Assembly: GCA_946406115.1 (NCBI GenBank) | Contig: OX291544.1 | Location: 19,423,521-19,487,520, forward strand | Source of the DNA: Apoda limacodes | Taxonomy: Eukaryota; Arthropoda; Insecta; Lepidoptera; Limacodidae | Reading direction: 5' to 3' | DNA length: 64,000 bases | In this document: piece by piece, positions 34,181-45,061 of the stretch | How the letters are laid out: every line of letters starts with the position of its first letter | Numbering within the stretch: the stretch's first letter is position 1 | The notes under the pieces: generated by a model | The model's database searches: none | Told to the model about the DNA's origin: nothing | Seen by the model: the letters and a program-made list of their open reading frames with translations, nothing else | Position numbers and translations under genes: made by a program

Positions 34181-35018
34181 CCGTGAGATGAACGGTTTAT
34201 AATAGAGTCACTTCTTAATGTGAACTTACCTTCGATTACCACTTATCTGAATACTTGCGTTATGGAATTAGCCCCCAGTTTTAAGCTCTCTACAGAACCT
34301 TCTCATTAACCGTTGTCTCATGCGTGACTCGTTACTTGAGTCCTTGCAGTGGAACGCTGGGTGGTAATACGCTGGAACGGATGCAACGGAAAATACCATA
34401 TATGCGCTGATTGCCTAATATAAGATATGATTTATTACATGCTTCTTCTGATAAAAAAGATTAGATCTTCAAAATTGTAGCATTAAGAAAGGGATTTGTG
34501 TTAGATTTTGGAGTATCGACGTCAATAAAGCAAAATTGATTTTTCAGTGAGTAAATCAAGTCCAAATAAATATTAAAAAAATATATAGATACCACATTAT
34601 AACTTTAAGGTCTGATATTCCTGAGTTAAGATTAGAATACTAAGTGTAACGAAGGCTTCCAGTTCGCTCAATACGATAACACAAGAGAAGATTACTTTAG
34701 TTTTTACACCGTCTGTGAGACAATGAAAAGCGATGCTACCAGAAAATAGTAGTTTATGAAACTGTTGCGTTAAACACGAGTGTGTGTCTAAAAACCTAGC
34801 CGTAAGGTGACGTTTTTAATAGTATCACACGAGTTTTTGAATATCTAGTTATGTGCAATTTCATACGGTACTTTATCTACTCTCATACATTGGGATTCAG
34901 ATAAAGAGAAAGAAATAGTTTATTGTTTCTAATAATTATTCAGGTTTTGTATTGTGCAATTATGAAATTCTAAATATATTGGTGGGCAGGTGTTACCTTA
35001 AAGCATACGGCGTTACAA
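34181..35018. other. Intergenic, nothing recognised
   Basis: No supported feature. Confidence 0.45.
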
Positions 35019-35364
35019 TTAGAGGTGTTTGACTTTTTTAGGGGCTATTGGCAAATTGATATGAATTTTGCTCTTTTTGGTTTCTAAAGTGTTTAGCATA
35101 GAGTTTGAAATTAAAATTTTGTTATTCATAGAATCATCTATGTAACCTTCTGCCACGGCTGTCGATTTCCATCCGCCACGCTTTAATGTTGTAATATCCC
35201 CACCCAACGTCAACTACGAGGGTTGCCGAAGTTCTTCTGAAGCAATGGCCAGTGTACTGCTTTGAGTTCGGAAGTTGTGGATAATCGGCCATAGTTTTAC
35301 CTAGAGCTCCAAATTTATTAATCCTAACGCTCTGTTGAGTGCATTTTCCTAGTTGATAATCCAT
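35019..35364 (-). pseudogene. Crypton-type tyrosine recombinase, C-terminal catalytic fragment
   Basis: Two overlapping minus frames (35134-35364 and 35019-35213) together give the end of a Crypton recombinase. The first has SVRINKFGALGKTMADYPQL and QYTGHCFRRTSATLVVDVG, with the catalytic G-H-x2-R. The second has GGDITTLKRGGWKSTAVAEGYI, with the late W and the nucleophile tyrosine region (EGYIDDS). A frameshift lies between them (WGYYNIK replaces GGDITTLK). The usual LKRHGGW histidine is lost (LKRGGW), so even a repaired frame would lack it. The upstream end is cut exactly where a Helitron-like element begins. Crypton recombinases excise and integrate circular DNA; this copy is dead. Confidence 0.75.
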
Positions 35365-35612
35365 ACTAATATTATAAATGCGAAAGTAACTCTGTCTGTC
35401 TGTCTGTCTGTTACCTCTTAACGCTTAAACCGTTGAACCGATTTAGATTAAATTTGGTATAAAGATAGTTTGAGTCCCGGAAAAGGGCAAAGGCTACTTT
35501 TTATCCTAGAAAATTCTAAAGTTTTCGCTGGAGTAACTATAACCTAATACCACAACGAACCATAGCTGCATCTACAGCATCCTATACCAAACTTCTTTAG
35601 AAGTTAATTCTT
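35362..35612 (+). mobile_element. Lep1/Helitron-like fragment beside the Crypton piece
   Basis: TCCATACTAATATTATAAAT at 35362 is the 5' end. It includes a TCTG microsatellite (about 35394-35412) and the block 'aaaggctactttttatccta'. It lacks the 'gccgcgggcaaaagctagt' 3' end and runs into a small duplicated 'tttagaagttaatt' before the 0.9-kb repeat. Confidence 0.7.
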
Positions 35613-35624
35613 TAGAAGTTAATT

Positions 35625-36536
35625 GTTTACCAAAGATTATTTATACGTCTAGATACCGTGTCCGAAACAACATCAAACGGAGTGTTGCGAGCCATTTTCC
35701 TATAAATGTGTGTGTAAATCAGCTAATACGACTATCATTTTTACATCTGTGTGCGTAATTTTGGTGTTACCAACCTTAAACTGATTACCCCGAATTGGGG
35801 AGTTCTTACTTTTATTCGGTACTACAATTAATTTTCACTTTCGATGACCCCCAGTGGTGACATTTTGAGATAGAACATAAGCCTTATAGGATAAGCCTTT
35901 GATACGAAGCAACCTGCTGACCATGGCCATCTTATGCATGTTAAACCTTAAAGTATGTTCCAAATATTATATACTGTAGTGCTAAAATATAGATGGGTGT
36001 ACAAAATAAAAACCGTCAGTCTCTGCCACGGCATCCGTGCGCGCATAGTGCATCCTCGCCATGTGACAACAGCCATGTTTTGTTGACAATTTTTTTTTTA
36101 GCATAGAAAGCTATCGCATCACCGAGCCATTCAAATAGTTTTGTTCGCCAAGTGTCAAGAAACAAAATAGCTCCTGAGCATGTGCAGCCAATGCGTTAAA
36201 TGCACAGTTTAAGTGCCGCCAAATTTAACATAGAGCGCATTCATTTTTTGTCAACAGGTAGATGGAATGCGTGCGTAGAGAGCACAGAGCACATTCAATG
36301 CGTAAATATTAGAATTTCTAAATTTCTTTTGCAAAAGCGATATTTCTGATATTGTTAAAGCAGCCCGCAGGAATCGGATCACAATGCTATTGTTTAAACG
36401 TGTACGATTTTCTCAACTATAATTTAATATGGATCTTATACTCGTCAGTTTTCTAAGTTACAGTGTCATTTAATTACCACCGGAACTACGGCGCCTATTC
36501 TAAAAAGCCCCCTTAAATTTTTATTTTTCGCTTTTA
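35625..36536 (+). repeat. 0.9-kb dispersed repeat, copy 2
   Basis: Same orientation and order as copy 1 at 17391-18297. It differs by a 29-bp extra segment after 'gtgttgcgagc' and by a short deletion near 36170 where copy 1 has 'aaagataatcaacttttta'. No gene. Confidence 0.75.
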
Positions 36537-38486
36537 TATTTTTACTATTAGTTAGGAAACCCTCATACATAACACATATTCTGAGAAAATTGCAGGCTTT
36601 TGCCTGCTTCGAGCTCTTTAAAGGTTAGGACCTTTCAGGCAGAGAAACAATCAGGGAGTTTAATTAATAAACTATAGAGTATTTTAATCTCAATTAAAAT
36701 TGAAATATAAAGATTATATGTAATATAAGTCCACAATCCGCACTGGGCGATAATTAAAAAAATAATCAATAAAATTAAAAGATTTTAGTATAACTTTTTC
36801 TTAGTTATCCAAAAGAAAATCAAACAAAAATCATTATAAGTACATTATATTTGTTTTTTATAAGACCTAGTAAGTCTATCATTGTAAGTGTATAACTTAT
36901 ATATTACTGATTGACGTAGAATATTACACAAACAATGCAAATCACACTCGCTCTATAATTTTACACACCCAATTGCGCATGTGCGTACACCGTCTTGTTA
37001 TTAAAGTACCTAGTATTAGGTAACTAAAGTTGAAATTTTATATAAGGAGTCCAAAGCGTAACGTTAACGTCACAGTTCGTTGTAAGGAAAAAATATTTTT
37101 AATATTAAGTACAGTAATTTCTATTGATATTTACATCTAACTGTAATGTTTTTTTTTTAAACATTGCAGAAGTCCGGGGTAAAGGTTTGTGTTCTATAGA
37201 TACAATGTGTTACATGGGTCATAAATACATAAGTACTTTATCAACCTCAAATAGTGTAATGTGTGTAAGTGACGTTAGGTGAAAAATACGTATTGCCGTT
37301 TCAGTATTCGCCTTACTAAACTTGGGATGGGAAATGAACGTACCTGCAGACTTGGCAACACAGACAAAAAAACATTTGTTGTTTGTTTTGCGAATAATTA
37401 TTTTGAAAACTTAGTTTGTATCTCAAATATACCAAGCAGATTAGTGTAGTAACTTGTGAAAAGTTTTTTTTTTAATATCAACCTTTATTTTTGTCAATAG
37501 TTTAGCACGATTTTTTGCACAAATCGACATTTTTATTACTTTACGCGGGAGCACAGTTCGCGTCGACGTACAGATTACGTATGATAAGAGTTGTAAAAAA
37601 CGGTTTTTTTTCTAAGATGAAAAAAAGACATTGAAAAGAAACATAATACAAAAACTGTTTTTTTTCTGGAGTAGGTTTTTTTTCAAAAATAGGGCGTAAT
37701 AATTAATTATAATTATTAAACGTTAAATGTTTTTATTAAAACCATTTTTATGAATTTAAACAAAATAATTCAGTATTTACTACTATTTTTGTTTAATAAT
37801 AGTACAAACATAGCTCAAAATACCTTCTCTAATGTTGGCATTTATGGACGGGGATTTCCCTATCCCTGTTCGTTGGGATTATGTTTAGGTTAATGAGATT
37901 GAGTGAGTAAAAAGAAGAGCATTTAGTGAACTTTCCTGAAAGTACAGTCATAGAAAATGAAATCCATGAAGATTTAGAAAGTGATGATTCCGATCTCGAT
38001 AGGACAAGCGTGGACACCACTGATACGAAGATTAAGGATTTTCTACGTCATTACCTCTCAGACCCTAACTACCTAAATTTCATATTATTTTTATAATTTT
38101 ACGAAATATATAAGTCTGTTATTAAAATAAATCAAAATAATGTTCAGTTCCGGGTGTTATAGTATCATTTAACTTTTTCTGAAAAAAAAATCAAATTTAG
38201 AAAAAATACTGTAGTCCTAAATTTTTGTACATGTTTTTTTTCAAAAACATTTGGTTTTTTTTCAATGAAAATTAAGGTACTCGGATCGGCTCGTTTTGTG
38301 TGCTCGAACGCGGTATCTAGACGTGTAAGTAATCTTTGTTGTTTACCAAATTTTACTCCCGCTGGCAAAAGCTAGTTTACAAATAAACAGGTATTTTTAC
38401 AAGGATTGGGCCGTAGTGCTATGTATTCTTTACATAACATGTAGTTTTTTCCTGTAATAGTAAAAGAGCGGTCCATTTTATTTTTA
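36537..38486. other. Intergenic; acidic open stretch and a Helitron 3' tail
   Basis: On the plus strand, from about 37909 to 38095, there is a frame of about 60 codons without its own ATG. It starts after a TAA and encodes an acidic segment (IENEIHEDLESDDSDLDRTS) and then KIKDFLRHYL, ending at TAA. It could be a decayed exon or a transposase N-terminus; I do not recognise it. The strand opposite (37829-38020) is a shadow. At 38352-38376 'cccgctggcaaaagctagtt' is a Helitron-like 3' end without a body. 36900-37850 contains long T-runs and no recognisable gene. Confidence 0.3.
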
Positions 38487-39830
38487 AACGACTTCAAAAA
38501 AGGAGGAGGTTCTCAATTCGGATGTTTATATAAACAGGGTGACCTGAAATTAGTGGCGGAGCCGTTAAGGGTTGATAGTATGGGGCAATTCCAGTCGATA
38601 TTACTATGAGACTTACTGTCCTAAAGTTAGCCCTTTTCACGATATTCCTACTTAAAGAATTTCACAAAAAAATGCTACTTAAAATCTTTAATAGCTGTAA
38701 ATCCTAAAAAATTGGTCTTTCTGGCCCATTTTTTTTTTGTTTTGCAACAAAGATATTCTAAATAAATTTACTCAAAAAAGGCCCCCTAAATTATTACGTA
38801 CATAATAGTTAAAAAACATCAACGTTTCATTACCTTTCAAATGAGGTACTAAAATCCGAAATCGGTTGAGACACCACGAAGATATGACTGATAATTAAAT
38901 GAAAGGAAAAAGCAATTAAATTCATAGAATGGTATTGAAAAAAAAAAACGGTTTTATAGCTCATTTTCAAAATGCCCGCCCCTTTTTCTAATGCAAGCTC
39001 GTGCCCTTCTTATCACACCCGTTTTCACAACCCTCGAATCTCTGAGCTCCCTTTGCATTTCTTGCGCTGCGTTTATAATTCTATTGCGCAGGTCTTCAAT
39101 AGGTACAGGAACCTCAGCAGCGTATACAAGACTTTTCTTTCGACTCCACACAAAGAAGTCCATGGGTGTAATGTCGGGACTACGTGCCGGCCATGGTATT
39201 GGACCACCTCTACCGATCCATCGATTGGGGAATTGTTGGTCCAGCCAATTTCTCACAGTTAGTCTGAAATACGCTGGACATCCATCGTGCATGAATTCCA
39301 TGTTTCGCCGTAGCGGCACATTCTCCAACAATTCATGTAAGATATTTCTGAGAAAATCTTCATATGCTTCCCAATTTAGGTTCTCCGGTAGGAAATATAG
39401 TCCAATCAACTGGTTATTTATCATACCCATCCACACATTCAGGCTAAATCTTCATTGAGAACCTTTTGGTCTTTTTAGGTGTGTATTACCCGTAGCACGT
39501 TCTCTCCAGTAGTGAGAATTATGATAATTTGTAATACCATCCTTATCCAACTGACTGAGGCAGGGAGGGGAAAGCAAGACGCTCGACTCCTGCGTCCAAG
39601 CCCTTTGTTCTCGAAAATCCTTTGTTCTCGGGCTCTACCCGGGTTAGTTCCATTGCTTATATCTTCGTTGTTTCATAATTTTTCAAAATTATTTCCTTAT
39701 TTAAAAGGGTATGCTTCCGAGGTGGTTCCATATTTATGTAGTCAATTCAAATTTTTTTTTTAGTAAAAAAAAATATTGGTTTTAATTTGGAACTGGTAAA
39801 ACGTCTTTTATGTTGAGTATCAATGTTTAA
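38487..39830 (+). repeat. 'accgacttcaaaaaagg' repeat split by a mariner insertion
   Basis: The left piece, 'acgacttcaaaaaaggagg' to 'tcaattcggatgtttatata' (38490-38532), and the right piece from about 39690 ('aaaagggtatgcttccgagg', 'ttggaactggtaaaacgtc') are continuous in the copy at 51597-51830. In this locus they are separated by the mariner-like element. Confidence 0.7.
38533..39440 (-). mobile_element. Tc1/mariner-superfamily element, truncated, D41D type
   Basis: The minus frame 38954-39436 (160 residues) is the C-terminal half of a DDE transposase. It has MHDGCPAYF with the second catalytic aspartate and, after exactly 41 residues, ITPMD with the third. In between is NRWIGRGGPIPWPARSPD. 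The D41D spacing fits the rosa/VISITOR group of mariner-like elements. The N-terminal DNA-binding part and the first aspartate are missing; upstream (39437-39690) the sequence is unrelated or decayed. The end after the stop reaches 'cagggtgacctgaaattagt' (about 38534), which looks like a terminal inverted repeat. No partner was found at the other end. The plus frames at 38972 and 38991 are antisense shadows. Confidence 0.75.
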
Positions 39831-39834
39831 AAAA

Positions 39835-40070
39835 AAAACAACCGGCTTCAAAAAGATGCACTAAAAAGTTAAAAATTATATTTTATTTCCAAAAATCTGA
39901 TCTGAATTACAGTTTGAAGTCGGTTTAATGCAAGTTATGTGTTTTATAAACTATTTGGTACATAGACATCAACTTCAAACTGTAATTCAGATTTGAATTT
40001 TGGAAATAAGTTATTATTTTTAACTTTTTAGCATCTTTTTAAAGCCGGTTGTTTTGTCTTGTTAAAAAGG
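39835..40070. mobile_element. Snap-back element 'aacaaccggcttcaaaaag', copy 1
   Basis: The left arm, AACAACCGGCTTCAAAAAGA onward to 'ctgaattacagtttgaagtc', is repeated inverted from 'acttcaaactgtaattcaga' to 'ttttaaagccggttgtttt'. Arms are about 85 bp with a loop of about 45 bp. A second weaker copy is at 40385-40560 and a third at 51897-52125. Confidence 0.8.
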
Positions 40071-40384
40071 TTTTATTTTTAACTTTTGAGTGACGAATTG
40101 TTTTTTTCGTTCTCTAAAATCGTCGATAGTCGTAACAATATTTTATACAATCATCAACATCAAAGGCGTTTCACGAGTTCCAAATTAACCACAATTATTT
40201 TTTTGTAGTTTAGTTTTTAGTATACCTTTTTGAAATAAAAAAGGAATTTTGCAAATTCGTTTATATATGACGGAGTTATGCCTAAACATATATAAAAAAA
40301 AAACATCTGAACTGAGAACTTTCTCCTTTACCCAGTCGGTTAAAAAGCAATTTGTCACTCAAAAGTAAAAAATAAACCTTTTAA

Positions 40385-40560
40385 TAAAAATAATAAAAAC
40401 AAAAAACCAACCTGCTTAAAAAAGATGCACTAACTTAGTAGTAGTACTTTCATGACACCAACTTTAAACTGTAATTCTGATCAGATTTTTGGAAATAAGT
40501 TAATTATTTTTACCCTTTTTAGTTTTTAAAGCTGGTTGTTTTTTTTGTTGTTAAAAAGTT
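40385..40560. mobile_element. Snap-back element, copy 2, decayed
   Basis: 'aaaaccaacctgcttaaaaa', 'gatgcactaacttag', a shortened centre ('caactttaaactgtaattct') and the right arm 'tttaaagctggttgtttttt'. Part of the left arm is deleted. Confidence 0.65.
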
Positions 40561-40704
40561 TTTATTGTGTCATGAATACTAATATTCTATTTTCATAAAC
40601 TTTCACGTCCCGAGACAGCAAATTGTAGAGTTTCGTTTACAACAGGCACCCACGACACCGAAAAGAAGTGCAATTTGGAACAAATAAAATTAAAAATTAT
40701 GAAT

Positions 40705-40985
40705 TTAAATGAAAACCCAAGAAAAACAAACAACGCTTACAAGAATCTCACTACATTTATACTTTGTATTAAGATGTTCGCGTCCAGGAGCTTCATTTAT
40801 AAATTTATTTAATAGTTCAAGTGAAAATGTCTTGGCTTTTTTGCATTTAAATCCTTGAGATTGTCTTTTCAAAAACGCTATTAGTTTTAAATATTTAGAC
40901 AAATTAACTTTGTTATATATGCTTAATGTTCTCTTTAACATTAAGTATTTAGACCATTAAGAGGAGCACTTAAATTTTTCGAACG
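40705..40985 (-). pseudogene. Crypton-type tyrosine recombinase, middle fragment
   Basis: The minus frame 40705-40941 contains KVNLSKYLKLIAFLKRQSQG and KAKTFSLELLNKFINEAP, which match the segment between the N-terminal helical domain and the catalytic domain of insect Cryptons. Upstream of the ATG the homology continues (WSKYLM) across a TAA in place of an expected leucine codon. The ATG is therefore internal and the copy is dead. It continues only to about LNTKYK before the similarity is lost. Confidence 0.6.
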
Positions 40986-41182
40986 ATTCCTGACAATAGG
41001 CCAATAGCACGTTTTTCGATTTTTCGACTTTCCTGGTGAAAAACTCACGAAATTAGCTTAGCTCAATATTATGTTTTGTTTTGAATTTGCCATCTAGCAA
41101 AGATCTTTTGAAATTTCAAAAATATAATCGCAATTTCTCCAGAAAAATGTTTCCTATGATATTATTATATACAGTAAAACTA

Positions 41183-41520
41183 AAAAAAAGGGTTACACTC
41201 CGGGAGTGCCGGCAGAAGTAAAAACATACAACTTAGATATAACATTTTAACATGCGTAATCCGCACTTACATCTTTTCATCAACTCAATTTCCTCTTACT
41301 TTTTATTTGTCCTATGTCCACAACGCCGCTAAAGAAGTTTTCACTTCAAAATCAATCTTTTTATTTTGCCAATCATCCTATTATGGCGTGCCATTATAAT
41401 TTCAGACTTACGAATTTTCGATCAGCCTGACGCGAGTTTATCATTTTTACCCATCACAAAACAAAGTGCACAACTAAAGAGGTTTTCACTTCAAAAATAG
41501 CTTTTTACTTTGAAATTTTA
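41183..41520. repeat. Interspersed repeat family P, copy 3
   Basis: 'ttacactccgggagtgccgg', 'catacaacttagatataaca', 'gcgtaatccgcacttacatc' and 'aaagaagttttcacttcaaa', in the same order as copies 1 and 2. Confidence 0.65.
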
Positions 41521-42044
41521 TTTATTCTTTTTACAAGTCAACCTTTTTTTCGTAAAATCCCAAGAATTATTTGTCTTTGGCCTGAAAAGCCAAAATATTA
41601 AACAATACAGTAGGAAAACATGTATGGAACGTAGTACCCGCAACAATAGCAGTCATTGCAGTGTTGTTAAATGGTTATAATTTCTATTCCAGAGTAACAT
41701 TATTTACATCAAACTTACTCGTAAACAGTGTCATTTCGTGCAGGTTGAAAAGTTCGTCTTAAAAAACGATACTATAATGATTGCTATTGGAAAGTATATA
41801 CCAGACCCATTGTCCTTTCAAATAACAAACATCTAATTTCAAAGTAAAATCTCAGATGACATTATTAAATGTAAAAGTTTGCACGTCAGTAGCGTAATAA
41901 GTAGCAATTCCACCAATCTAAGTTAGAAATACCGTATCGAGGTTTGTTATTTAAAATAATGAAATACGTTTTATGATGCATGTTATTGGCAGTTTTATAT
42001 CTCAAACTGATTGAATGTCTTTTAAGTTGAAGTGATTGCTTGCG
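41521..42044 (+). other. Upstream region of the 42-kb secreted gene
   Basis: A weak TATA sequence ('ttttatatctc', about 41994-42004) lies about 45 bp before the ATG. It would place transcription start close to 42025. Nothing else is recognised. Confidence 0.35.
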
Positions 42045-42975
42045 ATGACTTTTTTAAAATATTTATGTGTAAGTTAATTTTATTTGTGAATTAAATGTTG
42101 ATATTTTTGTAAACCTTTTGTTTGCTTTTTTTTGTAGGGTTTTTGTGGCATTATTATTGCAGCGTATTGTGACACTGGTACAACCGAAGGCATAAAAAAT
42201 ATAACAAGGCAAGTATGAAACGTCAACAGATAACAAAACAAAATATATATCAATTAATTAAAAAATAGTCCAAAAGCGTATCGGACTCTCGTAGTAACAT
42301 CGGGTTCTGCACTGATAACAGCTTTCATAACAAAGCTGTAACTGTGCTTCACATAAGACACCTTTCTGTAAAATGTGATCAGATTTGATGCAAAGAGGGA
42401 GGGTGTGACATACAACTGACTGAGTGAACATGACGTTATTACAAGAGCTCAGTTTTTCCATTTGGCTATGTAACCCTAAAAAATCTACTTTGAGGTAAAA
42501 TATCGAGTTAAATTAATAAAAGTTCTCGTGAATAATGTTACGAGGTTTGACTAGTACATTAAAGATATATACTATAACAACTAAAAAATCTGTTTAATTT
42601 TAATTGTGTGTGTTGCAACACACGTTGCTTTAATTTATTTGTACCTAATTAAATTAACTTATAACTTGCAGGGTTGAAAATAAATCTAAGAACGATAACA
42701 CGACATCGCATTACGTTCTGACATCAAAAAGGAGAGCAGTTTTAGTTCTTAATTATAGTGTAAATGACACCGTAACAAATAATACAAACATACTGAGATC
42801 GGGGAAAAAACCAGAGAAGTTACCTGAAATACTTTTGTACCAAGAGTATGATAAAACTGGTCATAAAATAAATGAAGTGTGGTTGCACAATCTTAGAGAA
42901 GTTGCGAACTTTTTTAGGGAATATCTTGATACGAAGATTTGTGAAGGAAGCTGCGGTGCCAGTGATTTGCAGTGA
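42045..42975 (+). CDS. Small secreted glycosylatable protein, three exons, with a GC-AG intron
   Basis: Exon 1 is 42045-42068 (MTFLKYLC), then GTAAGT. Exon 2 is 42138-42208, after tttttttttgtag. Exon 3 is 42672-42975, after ataacttgcag, ending in TGA. Phases are 0 and 2 and the joined frame has no stop, giving 132 residues. Intron 2 begins AAG|GCAAGT, the classical GC-AG donor; the nearby GT site would put the next exon out of frame. Residues 1 to about 22 form a signal peptide (KYLC, then GFCGIIIAAYC). The next about 50 residues carry five N-glycosylation sequons (NIT, NTT, NYS, NDT, NNT). The C-terminal part has EILLYQEYDKTGHK, LHNLREVANFFREYL and ends KICEGSCGASDLQ with two close cysteines. 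It resembles the gene at 29 kb. AATAAA is 9 bp after the stop. The family is not recognised and the function is unknown. Confidence is high in the structure, low in the role. Confidence 0.75.
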
Positions 42976-42983
42976 TTTTGACT

Positions 42984-42989
42984 AATAAA
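42984..42989 (+). terminator. Poly(A) signal of the 42-kb gene
   Basis: AATAAA just downstream of the TGA at 42973-42975. Confidence 0.6.
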
Positions 42990-44805
42990 ATTTTTGCTTT
43001 GCGCATTTTTGTTTTATGTCAGATTTTATTTTTAAACCAGATTTATTGTGTATTAAAACCAGATTTTATGGCTCGTCATAAAGGTAACGATGGCTAATTT
43101 TTCAGACTGAAAGATTAATTGCCATATGTTAAAATAAAACCTTTGATTACTTTCTTTTCAAATTTTAATGTAATTTTAATATTTATAAATTAAATTTTAT
43201 TCTAAATTGTTTCTTGATTTCACCTTTTGGATGAAATGTTACTTTTCATCAGTGTAGGACTATATCACTTCTTTAAATGTTTTCTTCTTAAAATTACCAT
43301 TTCTTGAAATCTAGACACGCGGTAGCGTGTCAAGCCAAGTTCAAGTAACAGAACTGGCGAGCAGCACCGTGTGTACATATTACACGAACCGTTTGGAGCC
43401 ACTTTTGACCCCCTCATAACTCAAAAACTATTTCACATAAACGTGTCAAATGGCTCATATATTGAAACTTGCAAGATACATATGTGCTCCAAATTCGGTC
43501 GTGCGTAACCTTAATGACCACAATGTTTTTAATAATTAAAAAGACAAATTATTAAATCATTTAAATAACAATGTGCTTAAACACGTTCCCTTTAGATAGA
43601 ATAAAAAAAATATTTGCATATTTTCATAATTATTGATAACCTACGAAAATTTATATTAAAGCACTTTTACGAAGCGAATCTTCAAAGACGTCAGGCGCGC
43701 TTTGCTTTGTAAAACCTACGCAGCATGCACAACGAAAGATATAATTTAGATTAAGCAATGCGCACAGAAAGGAAGATTCTATTGTTTTAAGTTCACAATG
43801 AACTTATGAGAGGCTACTAATATTGGCAAACATGAGTGATGATAATATACGAATTTATAACCGAAAATAGGGTTACCGCGGTCAATTCGACGCCGCGCGA
43901 CTGCTTGAAGCTTTGATTCTATTAGGAACACTTAACTTATACTTATTAAAACTCTAATGTAAGAATCAGCAATCAAAACTTATGACAGTCGGTCTTTATG
44001 TGGTTTTCACGTGAATATATAACCAGCGGGGTAGGAGCGCGAACCTTGACGCGAACGTGTCCGAGCGAGTGGCAGCCGCGCTCATAAGCGCCAGCGCTGT
44101 TTTGCTGTCTGTTTGCCTCTCGATATCTGACCTATAAAGTTGCGATTTATGCTACGAAATACATAGGTTTTCTTAAAAAATACTTTATTTGTGGTTATAT
44201 TATTATTACAATTCTTTTAGTAAGTACGTATGGTATAGGCAATAGTTTAAATCAAAAATTAATAACAATTTTAGTATAGTTATAAGTAGGTATGTATACT
44301 TAACTCTGAATGAGTTTGAGAATGAGAATTTATTGGTAACAAATTGTTTTGGTAACAAAAAATAGATAACAGGTAATTTGTTCCGTAATCGTCTTAAATA
44401 ATTATCCTTTTATTACGTATTTTGTACAATAAGTCGTACAACAGAATTACGGGTGGGTAACACACTCACCTTACACCGAATTATTCCAATACCTCCCGAT
44501 GGAAGATTTGAGAATAGTAATATACACCAAACGAATAGGTTGCGTGAGATTATAGTAGAGTATGTAAACGTAGGAAAATTCAGTAGTTTAACAAAAAATA
44601 TTTGGTATAAATTTTGTTATAAATAAGTACCTACTAATAATTTATGTACAAAAAGTAATGAAATCCCATCAAAAACATAAATGTGAAATGAGAGCCAAAT
44701 TCAATATTATGATTTATGCCTTGGATGTTGACTTCAACGACAAAAGAAGTGAGATCTTAATGGGTGCCAAGTTCAATGGTCAGTCCTGAAATTTATTTAT
44801 AACAA
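42990..44805. other. Intergenic with repeat-like blocks
   Basis: About 43310-43530 ('gaccccctcataactcaaaa', 'gctcatatattgaaacttgc') and about 43660-44110 (a CpG-richer block with 'gcgagtggcagccgcgctca') look like old interspersed repeats that I cannot name. No coding sequence. Confidence 0.4.
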
Positions 44806-45061
44806 CATAAAATATCATTTCTTCTTATAACTTAGGATAGCCTAAGGTCTGACTTGGCTAGTTTCTCATATACGAATTATATTATAGCCTTCGCAAGTTC
44901 TAAACCTGTTACTTGTCGGTTTTTATTTTATTATTTCGAAAATTTGGCTTGCTGGTAGAAACTAGCCATCGAACAAAATAATTCGTATATGAGAACTAGC
45001 CAAGTCAGACCTTAGGCTGCACTATATTATCCTAAGTTATAAGAAGTAATGATATTTTATG
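44806..45061. mobile_element. Snap-back element with ~75-bp arms
   Basis: The left arm, CATAAAATATCATTTCTTCT to 'ctcatatacgaattat' (44806-44880), is repeated inverted at 44979-45061, where a 10-bp insert ('tatagtgcag' in arm sense) has been gained. The loop is about 100 bp. Confidence 0.8.

Noticed and set aside
38972..39458. Two plus-strand frames of 96 and 155 residues
   Set aside because: Both are antisense to the mariner transposase fragment, whose DDE motifs are clear on the minus strand.
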